Of a DNA stretch of 64,000 nucleotides, positions 1-9,089 are shown piece after piece. The notes beneath the pieces are model-generated. The model worked only from the letters and a program-made list of their open reading frames with translations, had not been told where the DNA came from and made no database searches. How positions within the stretch are numbered: position 1 is the first letter of the stretch; the number at the start of each line of letters is the position of its first letter. Made by a program: the position numbers and the translations under genes. The DNA comes from JAASSS01 sp021767745 (GTDB lineage Bacteria; Pseudomonadota; Gammaproteobacteria; UBA5335): NCBI GenBank assembly GCA_034189165.1, contig JAXHVN010000024.1, positions 55,003 to 119,002 of the forward strand, in the 5' to 3' direction.

Positions 1-124
1 GCGCCGCTTCCATGGCCGCGCGCAGCGTCAGCGGGGCAGCTGCCGGCGGCGGAGCCGCCAGCGCACCGGCGCAGGCGACGGCGGCAGCAGCCGTGGCTGC
101 CAGCCGCGAGAATGTTGCAAGCAT
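1..124 (-). CDS. TolC-family outer-membrane efflux factor, N-terminal fragment
   Basis: Only the first 41 codons are in the window; the gene runs off the left edge. They read as a Sec signal peptide (Ala-rich core, likely cleavage after ALA at about residue 23), then a Pro/Ala linker and LTLRAAMEAA. That last stretch matches the LTLxEAxxxAL opening of the first helix of TolC/CzcC-type outer-membrane channel proteins. An AGGGA lies about 11 bases before the ATG. The gene follows the small His-containing membrane protein at 265-648 on the same strand, an arrangement seen in front of czcCBA-type metal efflux operons. The TolC assignment is moderately secure; the metal-efflux role is inferred from the neighbour. 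Confidence 0.65.
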   Translation of the reverse strand, partial: MLATFSRLAATAAAAVACAGALAAPPPAAAPLTLRAAMEAA

Positions 125-264
125 CGGGGAGATCCCTGTTCCGGTCCGGGCCGGCCAGAGCCGGCAAGAGCCACGCGGGCTGGCGATGCGCCCGGCATGG
201 GGTTCGGCGGTGAGCAACCGCCGGTGCCAGGCCGAGGCGTGCCGCTGCTGCGCGGCGAGGCAGT

Positions 265-648
265 TCAGACCGGAGTGGGCGGGGCTCGCAGGGGGGGGCG
301 CAGCGCGCCCGGCAGGGATCTTGGCGGTTGCGGGCGATGCGCGGGCGCCGGCAGGCGCTGCGGCCCGATGAGCAGCAGCACGGCGAGCAGGAGCAGGCCG
401 AGCGGCGGCAGATCGGCATCGGCGAGCTTGGTCAGCACGGTGGCTTGAATGTCGAGCTGGCCGCTGGAATCACGCTCGGAGGGATCCGCCGGATCATGGG
501 CGTGGCCGCCGAGCAGGTCGGAGTGCACCGGCGAGGTGCCGCCGGCCGCCACGGCAGGGTCAAGCGGCCCGAAGTGCAGGTGCACCCCGAGCACCCGGGT
601 GGCGATCAACACGGCGATCGCACAGACGATCCACAACCGGCGGCTCAT
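265..648 (-). CDS. small two-helix membrane protein with His clusters, probably metal-efflux associated
   Basis: 127 residues. The N-terminus has a hydrophobic segment (about residues 5-22) followed directly by HLH (23-25). The middle part is hydrophilic with scattered His (42, 49, 51) and Asp/Glu. A second hydrophobic segment lies at about 81-95, and the tail is Pro/Arg-rich. A periplasmic His-containing loop between two membrane helices suits metal binding. Small proteins of this shape precede czcC-like genes in many proteobacterial heavy-metal RND operons, and a TolC-type gene follows here after a 140-base gap. The metal role is inference; no catalytic motif is present. Coding is supported by the signal-like N-terminus and the downstream gene. 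Confidence 0.55.
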   Translation of the reverse strand: MSRRLWIVCAIAVLIATRVLGVHLHFGPLDPAVAAGGTSPVHSDLLGGHAHDPADPSERDSSGQLDIQATVLTKLADADLPPLGLLLLAVLLLIGPQRLPAPAHRPQPPRSLPGALRPPLRAPPTPV

Positions 649-788
649 GGGCAGCGAGCATAGCCGCGGCCGACGGGGCGGTCCACCGCCGCCGTCGGTC
701 GGCTTGACCTGCGTCAGATAACAGACGCCAGGGCACTGACGGGGCCGGCGACGGTCCTAGCCGCGACACCTCACGGAGTGGGCAAGGC

Positions 789-2117
789 ATGCATTGGCTG
801 CAACGACTGACGGCGCGCGGACGCAGCGCGCTGGACGCCTTGCGGGGCAGCTACTGGTTCCTCCCGGCCGTGATGACCTCGCTTGCCGGCCTCGCCGCGC
901 TCGCGCTGGTGCGGCTGAATGTGTCGCTCTCGCTCGATGGGCCGCTGAGCTGGCTGATCCTGACCGATGCCGACGCGGCGCGGGCGGTCCTGTCGGTGAT
1001 CGCCGGTTCGATGGTGACCGTCACTGGCCTGGTGTTCTCGATCAACATCGTCGCCCTGACCCTGGCCTCGACCCAGTTCGGCCCGCGGCTGTTGCGCACC
1101 TTCCTGCGCGATCGGGTCAATCAGCTGGTGTTCGGCGCTTTTACCGGCACGTTTCTCTACAGCCTGATCGTACTGATGGCCGTGACCGATCAGGGCGTAC
1201 CGCGGCTGGCCAGCGCGCTCGCCGTGGCGCTGGCAGTGCTGAGCCTGTTCGTGTTGATCTACTTCATCCACCACACCGTGACCTCGATCCAGGCCTCCAG
1301 CGTGATCGCCGGCGTGGCGGCGGAGCTGCAGCGCCAGCTGACCGAGCTGTTTCCCGAGCGGCTGGGACAGGCTGCGCAGGACAGCGGACCGGACGCCGTG
1401 GCCGGCTTCATTCAGGCACTGGCGGACGACGGCGTGGCGCTGCGGGCGCCGGGCGATGGGTTCATTCGGGTGATCGACCAGCGGGCCCTGTCCACGCTGG
1501 TCGACAGCCATGATCTGCAGCTGCTGCTGACGGCGCGGCCGGGGGATTTCGTCGCGGCCGGCATGGTACTGGGTCGGGTCGGTCCGGCGGCGGCGGTCGA
1601 TGCGCGTCTGTGCAAGGAACTGGCGGGACTGTTCGTGCTGGGCGGCCAGCGCAGCGCCGTGCAGGATCTGGCGTTCCTGATCGATCAGCTGACCGAGGTC
1701 GCGGCGCGGGCGCTCTCGCCTGGCGTCAATGACCCGCGTACCGCCAGTGCCTGCACGCAGCAGCTGGGGGCGGTGCTGTGTGCGGTCGCCGACCGGCACA
1801 TGCCGGCCGGGGCACGGGCGGACGAGGCCGGCCGGCTGCGGGTGGTGGCGCCGGCGCTGACGTTCGAGCGCATCGCCGCCCTGGCGCTCGATCCCATCCG
1901 CCAGTACGGCGCCGAACATCCCGAAGTGGTGCTGACCGTATTCGAGGTGCTGCGCCGTGTGGGCGATTGCTGTCCGGCGCCGGTGCGCCGCCGCCTCCTG
2001 CGCGAGCACCTGGAAGCCTTTCACGATGCCTTCGGGCGTAGCCCGGCTGCCGCCGCGGCGACGGATGCGGCGCGGGTGCAGGAGGCGTTCGAGCAGGCGC
2101 GCGACGCGCTGGGCTGA
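789..2117 (+). CDS. DUF2254 family inner-membrane protein
   Basis: 442 residues of the uncharacterised DUF2254 membrane family (COG4325). Four hydrophobic segments lie at about residues 24-43, 67-92, 112-132 and 142-162, followed by a roughly 270-residue soluble part. The family-type motif SPGVNDPRTA is present near residue 305. A GGAG about ten bases upstream supports the ATG chosen. It is divergent from the small His protein and convergent with the ferritin-like gene. No biochemical function is established for the family; it is often described only as a predicted membrane protein. Function here is unknown. Confidence 0.85.
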   Translation: MHWLQRLTARGRSALDALRGSYWFLPAVMTSLAGLAALALVRLNVSLSLDGPLSWLILTDADAARAVLSVIAGSMVTVTGLVFSINIVALTLASTQFGPRLLRTFLRDRVNQLVFGAFTGTFLYSLIVLMAVTDQGVPRLASALAVALAVLSLFVLIYFIHHTVTSIQASSVIAGVAAELQRQLTELFPERLGQAAQDSGPDAVAGFIQALADDGVALRAPGDGFIRVIDQRALSTLVDSHDLQLLLTARPGDFVAAGMVLGRVGPAAAVDARLCKELAGLFVLGGQRSAVQDLAFLIDQLTEVAARALSPGVNDPRTASACTQQLGAVLCAVADRHMPAGARADEAGRLRVVAPALTFERIAALALDPIRQYGAEHPEVVLTVFEVLRRVGDCCPAPVRRRLLREHLEAFHDAFGRSPAAAAATDAARVQEAFEQARDALG

Positions 2118-2141
2118 GCCAGCGCATCGCCGCGGCGGTGA

Positions 2142-2594
2142 TCAACCCAGGCGCTGCAACTCCGCCTCGATCCACGCCTTGTGCCGATGTTCGTCCGCCT
2201 GCGCGTCGTCGATCACGGCCTTGAGCTCATCGTCCAGATCGTCCCGCTCGGCAGCACGATCGTAGGCGGTAGTGGTGTCCTCTTCGTTGCTCTTCATCGC
2301 CCGCAGGATGCCCTTGTCGCCCATCAGCTCGCCGATGGCGACCTTGCCCTGCGTCAGGAAGCGCTTCATGTCGCCGCTTTTCGGCACCTCGATGCCGCGG
2401 GCGGTACCGATGCGGCTGAGTGCCTCGATGTGGCGTTCGTGATCGGCCTTGAAGTCGCCCAGTCGCTGCTTGCGCTCGGCCGCTTCCAACCGCTCGATCG
2501 CCGCGGCGTAGGCGTCGATTGCGTCGTGATCCAGGTAAATCAGGTTGCGAATGAGGGTGGTGGTGTCGTCTTCGGTGCCGATCGTGGTGGCCAT
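2142..2594 (-). CDS. ferritin-like four-helix-bundle protein
   Basis: 150 residues, almost all predictable as four amphipathic helices (about 11-43, 45-65, 88-117, 120-148). Acidic and His residues are placed as in ferritin-like di-iron bundles: DHDAIDAY (22-29), DHERH (51-55), NEED (103-106) and DEHRH (134-138). It resembles the small DUF2383/PA2169-type stress proteins rather than true ferritin or Dps. A role in iron or oxidative-stress handling is plausible but unproven. It has its own start and no operon partner: the next minus-strand gene upstream on that strand is the acrA gene far away, and the monooxygenase at 2682 ends 87 bases before it. Confidence 0.75.
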   Translation of the reverse strand: MATTIGTEDDTTTLIRNLIYLDHDAIDAYAAAIERLEAAERKQRLGDFKADHERHIEALSRIGTARGIEVPKSGDMKRFLTQGKVAIGELMGDKGILRAMKSNEEDTTTAYDRAAERDDLDDELKAVIDDAQADEHRHKAWIEAELQRLG

Positions 2595-2681
2595 GGTCGC
2601 GAAACTCCGCTGAGGGCGCCTGCTGGCGCGTTGAGGCTCAACGGTTGGACCATGCCGGCGACGCAGGTTCCCGCCGGGCGC

Positions 2682-3683
2682 TCAGGCCTCGCCGGCCAGC
2701 AGGGCGTGGATCTCGGCGGTGATCTCGTAGGAGCGCCGGCGCGCGGCGTGGTCGTGGATCTGCGAGGTGATGATCAGCTCGTCCGGACGGGCCGCGGCGA
2801 TGAACTCGCGCAGCCGACGCCGCACCGTGTCCGGTGCGCCGATGGCGCTGGCGGCCATGATCTGGCCCAGCAGCGCCCGCTCGGGGGCGGGCAGCCGCTC
2901 CAGAAAGTCCGGTACCGGCGCCGGCAGCCGGTCCGGCCGGCCTCGCCGCAGCGCCAGGAAGGCCTGCGCCATCGAGCTGGCCAGCAGTCTCGCCTCCGCA
3001 TCGCTCGGCGCCGCGAAGACGTTGTAGCCGAGCATGACGTAGGGCGCGGCCAGCTGGGCAGATGGCCGGAAGCGCCGCCGGTACAGGGCGATGGCCTCGT
3101 GCAGCTGCGCCGGCGCGAAGTGGGAGGCGAAGGCGTAGGGCAGGCCCAGGGCGGCCGCCAGCTCGGCGCCGAACAGGCTCGAGCCGAGGATCCAGACCGG
3201 CACGTTCGTTCCCTCGCCGGGAATGGCGCGGATCGCGCCGTCGGCGGCGGCCGGACCGAGGTAACCGAGCAGCTCGGTCACATCCTGCGGAAAGCGCTCG
3301 GCACTGGCCAGCAGGTCGCGCCGCAGCGCCCGCGCCGTCGCCTGGTCGGTGCCCGGCGCGCGGCCGAGCCCGAGGTCGATCCGCCCGGGGAACAGGCTCG
3401 CCAGCGTGCCGAACTGCTCGGCGATCACCAGGGGCGCATGGTTGGGCAGCATGATGCCGCCGGCGCCGACGCGCAGGCGTTCGGTGGCTGCCGCTACCCG
3501 GCCGATCACCACGGCCGTGGCGGCGCTCGCGATGCCGGGCATGCCGTGGTGCTCGGCCAGCCAGTAGCGCGTGAAACCCAGCTCTTCGGCGTGCCGGGCG
3601 AGATCCACGGTATTGGCCAGGGCCTGCGCGGCGTCAGCGCCTTCCGGGACCGGCGCGAGATCGAGAACGGAGAAGGGAATCAT
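2682..3683 (-). CDS. luciferase-like flavin-dependent monooxygenase (YhbW type)
   Basis: 333 residues of the bacterial luciferase-like (LLM) flavin oxidoreductase family, MsnO8/YhbW subgroup. Family motifs are clear: IPFSVLDLAPVPEG at the N-terminus, WLAEHH (41-46), GGIMLPNHAPL (75-85) and GRIDLGLGRAPGTD (100-113). The last two line the FMN/FMNH2 pocket in relatives. Homology begins at MIPFSV, so I chose the ATG at 3683; an ATG two codons earlier (3689) is equally possible and neither has a good ribosome site. The physiological substrate is unknown. It is divergent from the TetR regulator across a 236-base gap, so that regulator could also control it. Confidence 0.88.
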   Translation of the reverse strand: MIPFSVLDLAPVPEGADAAQALANTVDLARHAEELGFTRYWLAEHHGMPGIASAATAVVIGRVAAATERLRVGAGGIMLPNHAPLVIAEQFGTLASLFPGRIDLGLGRAPGTDQATARALRRDLLASAERFPQDVTELLGYLGPAAADGAIRAIPGEGTNVPVWILGSSLFGAELAAALGLPYAFASHFAPAQLHEAIALYRRRFRPSAQLAAPYVMLGYNVFAAPSDAEARLLASSMAQAFLALRRGRPDRLPAPVPDFLERLPAPERALLGQIMAASAIGAPDTVRRRLREFIAAARPDELIITSQIHDHAARRRSYEITAEIHALLAGEA

Positions 3684-3919
3684 GGCCATGAGGTGAGGGC
3701 GGACGGCAGCCGGATCAAGGCGTGGCGCGGCGTGCGCCAGTGTCCCGACGCCGGGCCGTCGCCGCCGCCATTCCGGCCCCGGCAGGCTCACCCTGCCGGA
3801 GCCCCGACACCTGGCGGGCCGACGATCGGCGGCGCCAGACCTGCCCTGGATCAAGCCGAGGCGGCGTTGCTGGCATATCCTTGTGACGGCCGGAGGCGGA
3901 GTGTGACCGGAATTTCAGC

Positions 3920-4603
3920 ATGGCGAGAAGAACCAAGGACGAGGCGGAGGCAACGCGGGAACGGATTCTCGAGGCCGCCGAGCGGGTATTCCTGCAGCGC
4001 GGCGTGGCGCGCACGACGCTGGAGAACATCGCCTGCACCGCGGGCGTCACACGCGGCGCCATCTACTGGCATTTCCACAACAAGCTGGAAGTGTTCGAGG
4101 CGGTGCTCGATCGTGTGCAGCAGCCGATGTTCGCCTCGCTGATCGGTCTGCCGGACGAGCAGGAGGCCAGCCCCCTGGAGGCACTGCACCGGCTCTGTGC
4201 CTGCGCCTTCCGTCTGCTGACCACGGATGCCCGCTATCAGCGTGTCTACACCATCTTCTATCACCGCTGTGAGTTCGCGCCGGAATTGGCCGATTCGCTG
4301 CGCCAGCGGGCGGAGGCCGTGGAGCAGATCCTGCGCGCGCTGGAGCGCTACTTCGCCCGGCCGCACAACCGCGCCCGCCTGCGTCCCGGCCTGACACCGG
4401 CGCTGGCAGCGCGGATGGTGCACGTGTACGTGTCCGGCCTGCGCTACGACTGGCTGCGTGCGCCGGCCAGCTTCGACCTGCCGGCGCACTGGGAGGCACT
4501 GCTCGATGCCTTCTTCGCCGGCCTGGTCACGCCGGCAGTGGCGCAGCCGGTGCCGGACGCGGCCGCCCCGGCCGAGCCCGAACGCCGCGCCGCCCGGCGC
4601 TAG
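3920..4603 (+). CDS. TetR/AcrR-family repressor, likely of the adjacent RND pump
   Basis: 227 residues. The N-terminal DNA-binding domain is standard for AcrR/TtgR-type repressors: helix-turn-helix at about residues 33-54 ending GVTRGAIYWHFHNK. The C-terminal ligand-binding part (about 65-210) is variable, as usual. The gene runs tail-to-tail into the RND permease gene, with both stop codons inside one CTAG (4600-4603). By family precedent it should repress the pump genes and be released by a pump substrate; this is inference. A dyad that could be its operator lies upstream of the pump operon at 9070-9089. Confidence 0.88.
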   Translation: MARRTKDEAEATRERILEAAERVFLQRGVARTTLENIACTAGVTRGAIYWHFHNKLEVFEAVLDRVQQPMFASLIGLPDEQEASPLEALHRLCACAFRLLTTDARYQRVYTIFYHRCEFAPELADSLRQRAEAVEQILRALERYFARPHNRARLRPGLTPALAARMVHVYVSGLRYDWLRAPASFDLPAHWEALLDAFFAGLVTPAVAQPVPDAAAPAEPERRAARR

Positions 4604-7600
4604 CGGCCGCCCTCGCCGCCGGGAGCGGCCGAGCGATCCTCGGCCTCGGCCGCCCGGCGCTTGCCGCCGAACCGTTCGCTCGCCGCCTCGATCAGGCGAT
4701 AGAACAGCGGCACGAAGATGATCGCCAGCAGCGTCGCCCCCAGCATGCCGCCGATCACGCCGGTGCCGATGGAGTGCCGGCTGCCGGCGCCGGCGCCGGA
4801 GGCGAGCGCCAGCGGCACCACGCCCATGATGAACGCCAGCGACGTCATGATGATCGGCCTGAATCGCAGCCGCGCCGCCTCCACCGCCGCGTCCCAGGCG
4901 TTCTTGCCGGACTGGCGGCTGAGCACGGCGAACTCGACGATCAGGATCGCGTTCTTCGCCGCCAGTCCGATCAGCACCAGCAGGCCCACCTGGAAGTACA
5001 GGTCCACGTTCAGCCCGCGCAGCCAGATCGCGAGAATGGCACCGAACACGGCGAAGGGCACTGCCGTCACCACCGCGAGCGGCAGCGCCCAGCGCTCGTA
5101 CTGGGCGGCGAGGATCAGGAACACCATGACGATGCCGAAGACGAACGCCAGCTGGCCGCTGCCGCTGGCCTCGATCTCCTGATAGGCGGCGCCGGTCCAG
5201 CCGAGCTGGTAGTCCTCGTCCAGCGTCTGCGCAGCGACCGCCTGCATGGCCGCGATCGCCTGACCGGAGCTGTAGCCGGGTGCGGGATCCCCCATGATCT
5301 TGGCCGCCGGAAACACGTTGAAGCGGTCGATCAGGTCCGGCCCGCGGGCGCGCTCCGCGCTCACCAGCGAGGCGACGGGGATCATCTGGCCGCCGGCCGA
5401 GCGGACGAAGACATCACGCAGATCGCCGGCTTCCTCGCGGAATTCCGCCTCCGACTGCACGTTGACCTGATAGTTGCGGCCGAACAGGGTGAAGTCGTTG
5501 ACGTACAGCGAGCCGAAGGTGCTCTGCAGCGTCTCGTAGACCATGTCGATCGGTACGCCCAGCGCCCGCGCCTTCTCCCGGTTGACCACCAGGCGATAGT
5601 TCGGCACCTGGGTGCTCAGCGTGCTGCGCACCCGGGTGAGCTCGGGCCGGCCGTTCGCCGCCTGCACCAGCTTGCCGGCGGTGGCCTCGATCTCGGCGGC
5701 CGGCGCCGCGGCGCGGCTCTGCAGGTAGGCCTCGAAGCCGCCGGTGGTGGAAATGCCGGTGATCGGCGGCGGGTTGAACGCGAGCACGTTCGCCTCGGGA
5801 ATGCCGGCGCCGATGCCCATCACCGCGTCGGCGTAGCTCTGCGCGTCCTGCCCCGGCGCGGTGCGCTCGTGCCAGTCGGTCAGCGTGATGAACGAGGCGC
5901 CGGCATAGCTCTTCAGCGCGCCGGCCAGCAGATCGTAGCCGGCGAAGCTGGTCATGCCGCGCACCATGTCGTCCTCGACGACCTGTTCGGTGAACTCCTG
6001 CACGGCGGCCTGGGTGCGATTGAGCGAGGCGGCGGCCGGCAGCTGGGTCACGGCGATCACATAGCCTTGATCCTCCGGCGGCACCAGGCCGGTCGGCACC
6101 CGTGCGAACAGCGCCACGGTCAGCGCGATCAGGCCGGCAAACAGCACCGTACCCAGCACCGCACGGCCGAGCAGGAAGCGCACGCTGGCGAGATAGCCGC
6201 CGGTCAGCGCGTCGAAGGCGCGGTTGAACCAGCGGAATGGCGCCCAGGGCTCGCCGTGCGTCGGCTTGAGGATCAGGGCGCACAGCGCCGGCGTGAGGGT
6301 GAGGGCGACGATGCCGGAGATGACCACCGAGACGGCGATGGTGATGGCGAACTGCCGATACATCACGCCGGTGAGTCCACCGAGAAAGCCGACCGGCACG
6401 AACACCGCGACCAGCACCAGCACGATCGCGATCACCGGCCCTGTGACCTCCTGCATCGCCTTGATCGCCGCCTCGCGTGGTCCGAGGCCTTGCTCGCGCA
6501 TGATGCGCTCGACGTTCTCCAGCACCACGATGGCGTCGTCCACCACGATGCCGATCGCCAGGATCATGCCGAACAGCGTCAGCAGGTTGATCGAGAAGCC
6601 CAGCAGATACATGCCGGCGAAGGTGCCGACCAGCGAGACCGGGATCGCCAGCAGCGGGATCAGCGTCGCGCGTACGTTCTGCAGGAACAGGAAGACCACC
6701 ACCACGACCAGCACCAGCGCCTCGATGAAGGTGTGCACCACCTCCTCGATGGACACTTCCACGAAGCGGGTGGTCGTGAACGGGATGGTGTATTCCAGCC
6801 CGGGCGGGAAGCGCGCCGCCAGCGCCTGCATCTGTGTCCGGACGGCCTGGGTCGTGTCCAGGGCGTTGGCGCCGGGCTGCAGGTAGAGCGCGATCGGCAC
6901 GGCCGGCTCGCCGTTGAAGGTGCCGGAGAACTGGTAGGTCTGGGCGCCGAGCTCGACGCGGGCGATGTCCTTCAGGCGCAGCGCCGAGCCGTCCGGATTG
7001 GCGCGCACGATGATCTCGCGGAACTGCTCGACGTCCGAGAAGCGGCCTTCGGTGGTCACGGTGTAGGTGAAGGCGACCTGCTCACCCATCGGCGGCGCGC
7101 CGATGCTGCCGGCGGCGGCCTGCGTGTTCTGCTCGCGCAGCACGGCGGCGATGTCGCTCGGGGTGAGGCCGTACTGCGCGAGCTTGTCCGGCTGCAGCCA
7201 GACGCGCATGGAATAGTTGGCGGCGCCGAACAGCTGCGCATCGCCCACACCGGGAATGCGCTTGAGCTGGTCGATGATGCTGACCAGCGCGTAGTTGCTC
7301 ATGAACAGCCGGTCGTAGCGCCCGTCGGGCGAGGTCAGCGTCACCAGCGCCAGGATGGAGCTGGAGCGCTTCTGCACCGTCACGCCCTGCTGGCGCACCT
7401 GGTCCGGTACGCGCGGCAGGGCCGCCTGCACCCGGTTGTTGACATCGATGGTGGCCTGGTCGGGGTCGCTGCCGATGTCGAAGAACACCGACATGCGCAT
7501 GGTGCCGGCATCCGAACTGGTCGAGCGCATGTAGATCATGTTCTCGACGCCGTTGACCTGCTGCTCGATCGGCGCGGCGACCGTCTCGGAGATGGTTTGT

Positions 7601-7764
7601 GCGCTGGCGCCCGGGTAGCGCGCGTCCACCACCACTTCGGGTGGCACGATCTCCGGGTACTGCTCGATCGGCAGTGTGGTCATCGCGCCGAGGCCGGCCA
7701 GCACGATCACGATCGAGAGCACCGTGGCGAACACGGGCCGGTCGATGAAGAACCGGGAGATCAT
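4600..7764 (-). CDS. acrB: RND multidrug efflux permease (HAE1, AcrB/MexB type)
   Basis: 1054 residues, the normal length for the hydrophobe/amphiphile efflux RND family. MISRFFIDRPVFA opens the first membrane helix. The proton-relay Asp pair is in IGIVVDDAIVVLENVERIM (Asp409, Asp410), and the matching Lys is in the late AAKNAILIVEFAV segment. LREQNTQAAAGSIG is typical of the porter domain. The start ATG overlaps the fusion-protein stop (ATGA), so the two are translationally coupled. No outer-membrane channel gene follows; the operon ends here against tetR, so the pump must borrow a TolC encoded elsewhere. Substrates cannot be deduced. Confidence 0.95.
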   Translation of the reverse strand: MISRFFIDRPVFATVLSIVIVLAGLGAMTTLPIEQYPEIVPPEVVVDARYPGASAQTISETVAAPIEQQVNGVENMIYMRSTSSDAGTMRMSVFFDIGSDPDQATIDVNNRVQAALPRVPDQVRQQGVTVQKRSSSILALVTLTSPDGRYDRLFMSNYALVSIIDQLKRIPGVGDAQLFGAANYSMRVWLQPDKLAQYGLTPSDIAAVLREQNTQAAAGSIGAPPMGEQVAFTYTVTTEGRFSDVEQFREIIVRANPDGSALRLKDIARVELGAQTYQFSGTFNGEPAVPIALYLQPGANALDTTQAVRTQMQALAARFPPGLEYTIPFTTTRFVEVSIEEVVHTFIEALVLVVVVVFLFLQNVRATLIPLLAIPVSLVGTFAGMYLLGFSINLLTLFGMILAIGIVVDDAIVVLENVERIMREQGLGPREAAIKAMQEVTGPVIAIVLVLVAVFVPVGFLGGLTGVMYRQFAITIAVSVVISGIVALTLTPALCALILKPTHGEPWAPFRWFNRAFDALTGGYLASVRFLLGRAVLGTVLFAGLIALTVALFARVPTGLVPPEDQGYVIAVTQLPAAASLNRTQAAVQEFTEQVVEDDMVRGMTSFAGYDLLAGALKSYAGASFITLTDWHERTAPGQDAQSYADAVMGIGAGIPEANVLAFNPPPITGISTTGGFEAYLQSRAAAPAAEIEATAGKLVQAANGRPELTRVRSTLSTQVPNYRLVVNREKARALGVPIDMVYETLQSTFGSLYVNDFTLFGRNYQVNVQSEAEFREEAGDLRDVFVRSAGGQMIPVASLVSAERARGPDLIDRFNVFPAAKIMGDPAPGYSSGQAIAAMQAVAAQTLDEDYQLGWTGAAYQEIEASGSGQLAFVFGIVMVFLILAAQYERWALPLAVVTAVPFAVFGAILAIWLRGLNVDLYFQVGLLVLIGLAAKNAILIVEFAVLSRQSGKNAWDAAVEAARLRFRPIIMTSLAFIMGVVPLALASGAGAGSRHSIGTGVIGGMLGATLLAIIFVPLFYRLIEAASERFGGKRRAAEAEDRSAAPGGEGGR

Positions 7765-9020
7765 TGGGCGCCCGCCGTCTCGGCCGGCTGCGGCGCGGCC
7801 GGTGCCGCCGTCGCGACCTCCGGCGCATCGGCTGCGGCGTCGCGCGGCGCCAGGGCCCGGCCCGGCTGCACGCCGGCCAGCCCGCCGACCACCACCTGCT
7901 CGCCACCGCGCAGGCCGGCGGTGACGATCACCTCGCCGTCGTCCAGCTGCTGGCCCACGCTCACCGGCTGGGCGGCGGCCCGCTGGTGCTCATCGACCAG
8001 GTAGACCACCTCACCCTGCGGCCCCTCCACCAGCGCGGTGGCCGGTAGGGTGATCGCGTTCTCGACCGGCGCGCCGGCCAGGACCACACGCAGGAATTGG
8101 CCCGGCATCAGCAGGCCCGTGGGGTTCGGGAACAGTGCCCGCGCCTGCACGGTGCCGGTGTCGGCATCCACGTTCGGCGCGATGTAGTCCACCCGCCCGC
8201 GCTGCGGGTAGGGCGTGTCGTCCGGCAGCAGCACCTGCAGCGTCTGCTCGCCCGCCGGCGTCGGCACACCGGCGACCACCGTCAGCTCGCGCCGGCGTTC
8301 GGCCGCGTCGGCTTCCGGCAGGGAAAACAGCACGTGCAGCGGATCGAGCTGGCGCACGGTGGTCAGCAGGTCGCCCGGCGTCACGAGATTGCCCTCCGAG
8401 ACCGCGCGCTGACCGGCCACCCCGTCGATCGGCGCCGTCACCCGCGTGTAGCCGAGATCGATGCGTGCGGCGCGCAGCCCCGCCTCGGCCCGCGCCTGTT
8501 CCGCCCGCCCGAGGTCCACGGCCGACCGCGCCTGATCGTACTGACGCTCGCTGACGTACTTGTCTTTATAGAGGGTCTGGATTTGCTTCCACTCGCGCTG
8601 CGCCTGGGCCAGCTGCGCCTTCGCCCGTTCCAGCTCGGCCTCGGCCTGCTGTACGCGGGCCTCGTAGGGCGCGCGCTCGATCTGGAACAGCACGGCGCCG
8701 GCCTTCACCCAGCTGCCTTCCTCGTAGCGGCGCGCCACGATCTCGCCTTCCACCCGTGCCCGCACGTCGGCTTCCTGCTCGGCCCGGGCCCGGGCCGGAT
8801 ACGTGCGCTGTGGCACCACGGTGCGCGCAGTCACGCGCCGCACCTCCACCTGTGCCGGCGGCGGTTCAGCCGACTGCCGGGCCTCCTGCTCCTGCTGGGC
8901 CTCCCCTTGATTGCAGCCGGCCAGCAGGCCGGCCAGCATCACGCTCGCCAGCAGGCCGAGGCCGAGGCGATAGCTCCGGAGTGCGGATCGGGGAGAGATC
9001 GAAGGGGCAGGATGTGTCAT
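7761..9020 (-). CDS. acrA: RND efflux periplasmic adaptor lipoprotein (AcrA/MexA type)
   Basis: 419 residues from the ATG at 9020. The N-terminus is a lipoprotein signal with lipobox LAGC (Cys36), as in AcrA/MexA. Barrel-sandwich halves flank a helical hairpin (about residues 100-180, rich in AQAELERAKAQLAQAQ heptads). VTAPIDGVAGQRAVSEGNLVTPGD is the family lipoyl-like motif. The Ala/Pro-rich tail is probably disordered. In the inner membrane complex it links the permease to an outer-membrane channel. It is first in the two-gene operon. In-frame codons upstream of 9020 are Arg-rich and not secretory, which favours this start. Confidence 0.93.
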   Translation of the reverse strand: MTHPAPSISPRSALRSYRLGLGLLASVMLAGLLAGCNQGEAQQEQEARQSAEPPPAQVEVRRVTARTVVPQRTYPARARAEQEADVRARVEGEIVARRYEEGSWVKAGAVLFQIERAPYEARVQQAEAELERAKAQLAQAQREWKQIQTLYKDKYVSERQYDQARSAVDLGRAEQARAEAGLRAARIDLGYTRVTAPIDGVAGQRAVSEGNLVTPGDLLTTVRQLDPLHVLFSLPEADAAERRRELTVVAGVPTPAGEQTLQVLLPDDTPYPQRGRVDYIAPNVDADTGTVQARALFPNPTGLLMPGQFLRVVLAGAPVENAITLPATALVEGPQGEVVYLVDEHQRAAAQPVSVGQQLDDGEVIVTAGLRGGEQVVVGGLAGVQPGRALAPRDAAADAPEVATAAPAAPQPAETAGAQ

Positions 9021-9069
9021 GAACTGGTGCCGGCAGGAGGGGGAATCCAGCGGGCCATTCTGACATACA

Positions 9070-9089
9070 GCCGTGTACGTATATACGGC
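9070..9089. promoter_or_regulatory. candidate TetR operator upstream of the acrAB operon
   Basis: The 20-base segment GCCGTGTACGTATATACGGC is an imperfect palindrome: five-base arms GCCGT/ACGGC plus matching inner TA steps. It lies about 50 bases before the acrA start, in an AT-richer patch of an otherwise GC-rich gap. AcrR-class repressors bind palindromes of about 20-24 bases in this position. Recognition by the TetR at 3920-4603 is inference from position and symmetry only. Confidence 0.4.

Noticed and set aside
4774..8004. Very long plus-strand open frame opposite acrB/acrA
   Set aside because: It is the complementary shadow of firmly identified efflux genes; the translation is His/Arg/Gln-rich with no fold. 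The same holds for the long frames at 16842-20021 (minus) and 49676-52828 (minus).
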